From a virus, in the IMG/VR virus record IMGVR_UViG_3300036800_000522, positions 1-33,327 of that record: a stretch of DNA of 33,327 nt; one strand, given 5' to 3'. Positions 30,969 through 33,327 of this stretch are shown piece by piece; within the stretch, counting starts at the first letter, position 1; the number at the start of each line of letters is the position of its first letter. The notes beneath the pieces were generated by a model. That model worked only from the letters and a program-made list of their open reading frames with translations. It did no database searches and had not been told where the DNA came from. Position numbers and translations under genes: made by a program.

Positions 30969-31727
30969 ATGGGAATTATTAGCGCGCTCAGGCGAAGAAT
31001 ATCGGACGACAAAACGTCAGTCTCAGCGTCTTCATGGAAGGATGCGTGTGAAGCTGCGGATTCCTATGGAGCGGAGATAATTAATAAATTTCGTCTGGAT
31101 CGCAGCCTCGGGAGGCAATCTGACGGCTCGCTGTTGAAGAATTCTGTTCTCGGGCTTGTTATGTCACTTTTGAACAAGGCAAATCCGCTGGTCACCGATT
31201 TCGGCGGCGGCACAGGCGATTTGGGTGTTGATCTACGGGCTGTTTACCCACTGGCGACTTATACTGTCGTCGAAAATCCGACCATGGTCGAACTCGTGGG
31301 AAACGAATTACGCGGCATTTTGTTTTCGAATACGATTCCACCTGTTTGCGATATCTTCTTTAGCAGTTCGACCTTGCAATACTTGGAGGACCCTGAGTAC
31401 CTCTTAAAGAGGGGTATCTCTACTGCCCATCACGCGGTTGTGCTGGTACGTAATTGCTTTTCGGATCGAGTGAGGTTCGGAGTGCAGAAATCGGCACTTT
31501 TTGACAATGGGATCGGGCCAATCCCGCCCGGATGGCAAAATCGACAAATCTCCTATCCGCATCGTACGCTGATTGAGAAAGAAGTCATTTCCACTGTTGA
31601 ATCTCACGGCTTTACGTGTGTCGCAAATTTAGAAGAACATAGTGGGGCCGCCATGCCCGGCACCTATGGACGACAACTCGTTTTTTGGCGCAATAGCAAT
31701 AAGCGTGCTTCCGAGCCGGCAAAATAG
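30969..31727 (+). CDS. Putative methyltransferase, TIGR04325-like
   Basis: This 252-residue protein resembles the TIGR04325 putative methyltransferases often found in polysaccharide clusters. It has SSWKDACEAADSYGAEIINK at the N-terminus and ANPLVTDFGGGTGDLGVDLR as the SAM-binding loop. YTVVENPTMVELVGNELR, 'CDIFFSSSTLQYLEDPEYLL' and HHAVVLVRNCFSDRVRFGVQ follow, and the end is GTYGRQLVFWRNSNK. I chose ATG 30969; a TTG six bases earlier is in frame. The low GC and divergent pairing with the gene at 30818 suggest the two were acquired together. Surface-glycan modification is an inference from the family. Confidence 0.75.
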   Translation: MGIISALRRRISDDKTSVSASSWKDACEAADSYGAEIINKFRLDRSLGRQSDGSLLKNSVLGLVMSLLNKANPLVTDFGGGTGDLGVDLRAVYPLATYTVVENPTMVELVGNELRGILFSNTIPPVCDIFFSSSTLQYLEDPEYLLKRGISTAHHAVVLVRNCFSDRVRFGVQKSALFDNGIGPIPPGWQNRQISYPHRTLIEKEVISTVESHGFTCVANLEEHSGAAMPGTYGRQLVFWRNSNKRASEPAK

Positions 31728-31962
31728 GCTCAAAGATTTCTACGCCGACATTTTCTATCGGCCTCGTTCTCTCGATCGATTGGGTCGAAACGATCAGCTC
31801 TTCGCAATCGTCAACCTTTCCGATTTCGGAATGGGCGATGAGGTACGGATGAGTGTTGGTCGGAAGAATAGCTCCTCCGCGGCATCGCTGGATTAATCAA
31901 TCCGAGCTATCAGCGCTCATTCAGTGCATTTGCATCGCGCAAAGCTGTTTTCAGGAGAATCA
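31728..31962. other. Gene-free stretch before the lysis module
   Basis: No convincing gene is seen in this 235-base stretch. An open frame from 31642 to 31896 overlaps the methyltransferase end out of frame; its part after 31728 (FYADIFYRPRSLDRLGRND, then FAIVNLSDFGMGDEV) reads somewhat like protein and could be the eroded end of another gene. Low GC continues to about 31900 and then returns to the phage level, so the right edge of the acquired methyltransferase segment is probably here. Confidence 0.4.
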
Positions 31963-32163
31963 ATGAATCACAAGCTCGATGCCGTCTTTGACGGTACCGC
32001 GGCGGTGACGGCTATTGCCGCGCCGCTTTGGCTCGCCGACGCCGAGGCGTGGGGCAGGGCGTTGCTCATCTTTGGCGGCGTCGTGCTTCTCGTCTTGCGG
32101 ATCGTCATTGCGTTACGGGCGCTACGTCATGTGCCGCACGGCGAGGGTTCGCGCCATGAATGA
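31963..32163 (+). CDS. Small membrane protein, holin-like
   Basis: This 66-residue protein starts MNHKLDAVFDGTAAVTAIAA and has one to two hydrophobic segments (AVTAIAAPLWLADAEAWG, then ALLIFGGVVLLVLRIVIALR), ending in a short basic tail. AGGAGA lies just upstream of ATG 31963. Its last eight bases overlap the start of the muramidase gene. Small membrane proteins directly before an endolysin are commonly holins or tail/lysis accessory proteins, so this is a candidate holin. A second holin-like gene lies at 32899. Confidence 0.65.
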   Translation: MNHKLDAVFDGTAAVTAIAAPLWLADAEAWGRALLIFGGVVLLVLRIVIALRALRHVPHGEGSRHE

Positions 32164-32686
32164 CGACGACGGTTTCGCTGCGGCGCTGGCGATCGTGCTG
32201 GCGCACGAAGGCGGCTATCAAACGATGCCCGACGATCCCGGTAATTGGACGGGCGGCAAGATCGGCGCCGGCGAACTGAAGGGCACGAAATTCGGGCTCA
32301 GCGCGGCGTCCTATCCGACACTCGATATCGCATCGCTCACCGAGGCCGATGCCGCCGCGATCTATCGCCGCGATTGGTGGGATCGGTTTGGTCTCGACCG
32401 GCTGCCGGCGGCGCTCGCCGCAAAGCTTTTCGACGCGGCGGTCAATGTCGGGATCGAGAGCGCGGTGCGCGCGCTGCAACGGGCTTTGCGCGCGACCGGC
32501 GCGGCACGGATCGCCGACGACGGCAAGCTCGGTCCCGCCACGATCGACGCGGCTTCCGCCACGGCCGCCGAAACCCTTTTGCCGGCGATGCGCGAGGCGC
32601 TCGCCGGTCATTACCGCCTCGTCGTCGCGAAAAATCGGACACAAGCCGGCTTCCTCAATGGCTGGCTCGCCCGCGCCTATTCGTAA
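32156..32686 (+). CDS. Glycoside hydrolase 108-type muramidase (endolysin)
   Basis: This 176-residue protein has the GH108 signature AIVLAHEGGYQTMPDDPGNW with catalytic Glu 18, then GTKFGLSAASYPTLDIASLT, 'AIYRRDWWDRFGLDRLPAAL' and LFDAAVNVGIESAVRALQRA. The C-terminal part (IADDGKLGPATIDAASATAA) matches the family's peptidoglycan-binding-3 segment. It cleaves the glycan strands of the cell wall. The frame is open upstream to 32015, but the ATG at 32156 gives the normal family start. It is the lysis enzyme of the element, or a cell-wall opener for particle release. Confidence 0.9.
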   Translation: MNDDDGFAAALAIVLAHEGGYQTMPDDPGNWTGGKIGAGELKGTKFGLSAASYPTLDIASLTEADAAAIYRRDWWDRFGLDRLPAALAAKLFDAAVNVGIESAVRALQRALRATGAARIADDGKLGPATIDAASATAAETLLPAMREALAGHYRLVVAKNRTQAGFLNGWLARAYS

Positions 32687-32717
32687 AACGGTTCTTGAGC
32701 AACAAAGGAGTCTTTCC

Positions 32718-32897
32718 ATGTCCAACATCCAGAACGATACCAAGCAAGTCGTTGCCGACACCAAAGCCGCGGTCACCACCGAGCGGCGGCATCTCGTCGC
32801 GCGGCTCATGCTTTGGCTCAAGGCGCATCCGCATACGATGCTGGTGATCACCGCGGCAGCCGTGATCCTCGCCGTCACCTTCGGTGTGATCCGCTGA
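32718..32897 (+). CDS. Small single-helix membrane protein
   Basis: This 59-residue protein has a polar helical N-terminus (SNIQNDTKQVVADTKAAVTT, ERRHLVARLMLWLKAHPH) and one C-terminal membrane helix (TMLVITAAAVILAVTFGVIR). AAAGGAG lies eight bases before ATG 32718. It sits between the muramidase and the holin-like gene and could be a lysis accessory protein. I recognise no specific family. Confidence 0.65.
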   Translation: MSNIQNDTKQVVADTKAAVTTERRHLVARLMLWLKAHPHTMLVITAAAVILAVTFGVIR

Positions 32898-32898
32898 G

Positions 32899-33327
32899 AT
32901 GGCGCTCGGCATCGACGATGCGGTGGGGGCGGTCTCGACCCTTGCCACGACCATCATCAAAAAGATCTTTCCCGATCCGCAGGACGCTGCGAAGGCCAAA
33001 GCCGTGCTCGAGGCCGCCGACACTCAAGCGGCGATCCAGCAGACCGCAGCGCAGCTTCAAGCGATCATGGCCGAAGCGCAGAGCGGCGATAAGTGGACGA
33101 GCCGCGCGCGGCCGAGCTTCCTCTATGTTTGTTATTGCATGATCCTCGCCGCGATCCCGATGGGCGTGCTCTATGCCTTCGATCCGGCTCACGCACAGAA
33201 GATCGCGGTTGGCCTGGGTGCTTGGTTGGCGGCTATTCCCGATCCGGTCTGGCAGCTCTTCACCGTCGGCTATCTCGGTTACACCGGCGGCCGGTCCTGG
33301 GAGAAGATCAAAGGGGCGGCCAAATAA
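32899..33327 (+). CDS. Phage holin-like protein (3TM-type)
   Basis: This 142-residue protein starts MALGIDDAVGAVSTLATTII, continues KKIFPDPQDAAKAKAVLEA and a helical 'AAIQQTAAQLQAIMAEAQSG', then DKWTSRARPSFLYVCYCMIL and AAIPMGVLYAF, a further hydrophobic segment (IAVGLGAWLAAIPDPVWQLF) and GYLGYTGGRSWEKIKGA. The 'FPDP..a..A......' N-terminus, 'W.sraRP.f.y' and 'GYTGGRSWEK' are typical of the three-helix phage holins that sit beside GH108 enzymes in alphaproteobacterial elements. It ends with the window, stop TAA at 33325-33327. Confidence 0.85.
   Translation: MALGIDDAVGAVSTLATTIIKKIFPDPQDAAKAKAVLEAADTQAAIQQTAAQLQAIMAEAQSGDKWTSRARPSFLYVCYCMILAAIPMGVLYAFDPAHAQKIAVGLGAWLAAIPDPVWQLFTVGYLGYTGGRSWEKIKGAAK

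Noticed and set aside
31642-31896. Small open frame after the TIGR04325-like methyltransferase
   Set aside because: Most of its start overlaps the methyltransferase out of frame, there is no ribosome site and no family is recognised. It is mentioned only as a possible remnant.
1-33327. tRNA genes, integrase, repressor and attachment sites
   Set aside because: I looked for cloverleaf-like tRNA ends and for integrase or repressor motifs in the frames and saw none. Direct terminal repeats cannot be judged without flanking sequence.

Overview
The window is a nearly complete late (morphogenesis) region of a tailed phage of the HK97/siphovirus type, integrated in, or derived from, a high-GC bacterium that is most likely an alphaproteobacterium. 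The basis for that is the gene order: small terminase, large terminase, portal, prohead protease, major capsid, head-tail connector, HK97 gp10-like, tail terminator, tail tube, tail chaperone, tape measure, DUF2460, DUF2163, NlpC/P60, tip protein. This is the order of the Rhodobacter capsulatus gene transfer agent (RcGTA) and its relatives. DUF2460/DUF2163/NlpC-P60 tail-tip blocks are typical of Alphaproteobacteria. The genus cannot be read from the sequence. No integrase, repressor, replication gene or attachment site is visible.

Layout. 1-2498: two overlapping small terminase paralogues and the large terminase. 2789-7964: the most unusual region. The portal gene continues through a proline-rich linker into a C-terminal HNH-nuclease-like domain and overlaps, by ATGA, a small DUF2019-like gene. 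Downstream are three more paralogues of that small gene. Each is preceded by a remnant, or a whole extra copy, of the nuclease domain, and two of the units also carry pieces of the portal gene. This looks like a polymorphic toxin/immunity locus built onto a phage portal. 7984-9411: a reverse-strand drug-efflux-type MFS transporter. 9544-16595: prohead protease, major capsid, connector and tail tube genes, interrupted by a reverse-strand MORN-repeat lipoprotein and an FkbM methyltransferase. 16683-20111: a cargo block (second FkbM methyltransferase, orphan ABC substrate-binding protein, MetE-like protein, small membrane protein) placed inside the tail operon. 20183-26583: tail chaperone with a probable -1 frameshift, a very short tape measure, and the tail-tip genes. 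26580-30020: fibre genes, including one with an H-type-lectin-like end and one with a tail-collar domain. 30027-31727: two divergent, lower-GC methyltransferases. 31963-33327: lysis-type module (small membrane proteins, GH108-type muramidase, holin-like protein).

State of the element. Most structural genes are open, but two tail-tip genes carry lesions: a frameshift in the DUF2163 gene near 22360 and an in-frame amber codon in the tip gene at 24841. Several kinds of intergenic palindromic repeat, of the kind normally scattered through bacterial chromosomes, lie between the phage genes. Together with the cargo insertions this suggests long residence in the chromosome, either as a decaying prophage or as a partly domesticated particle. 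All family assignments come from recognising sequence motifs and gene order; no database search was run.
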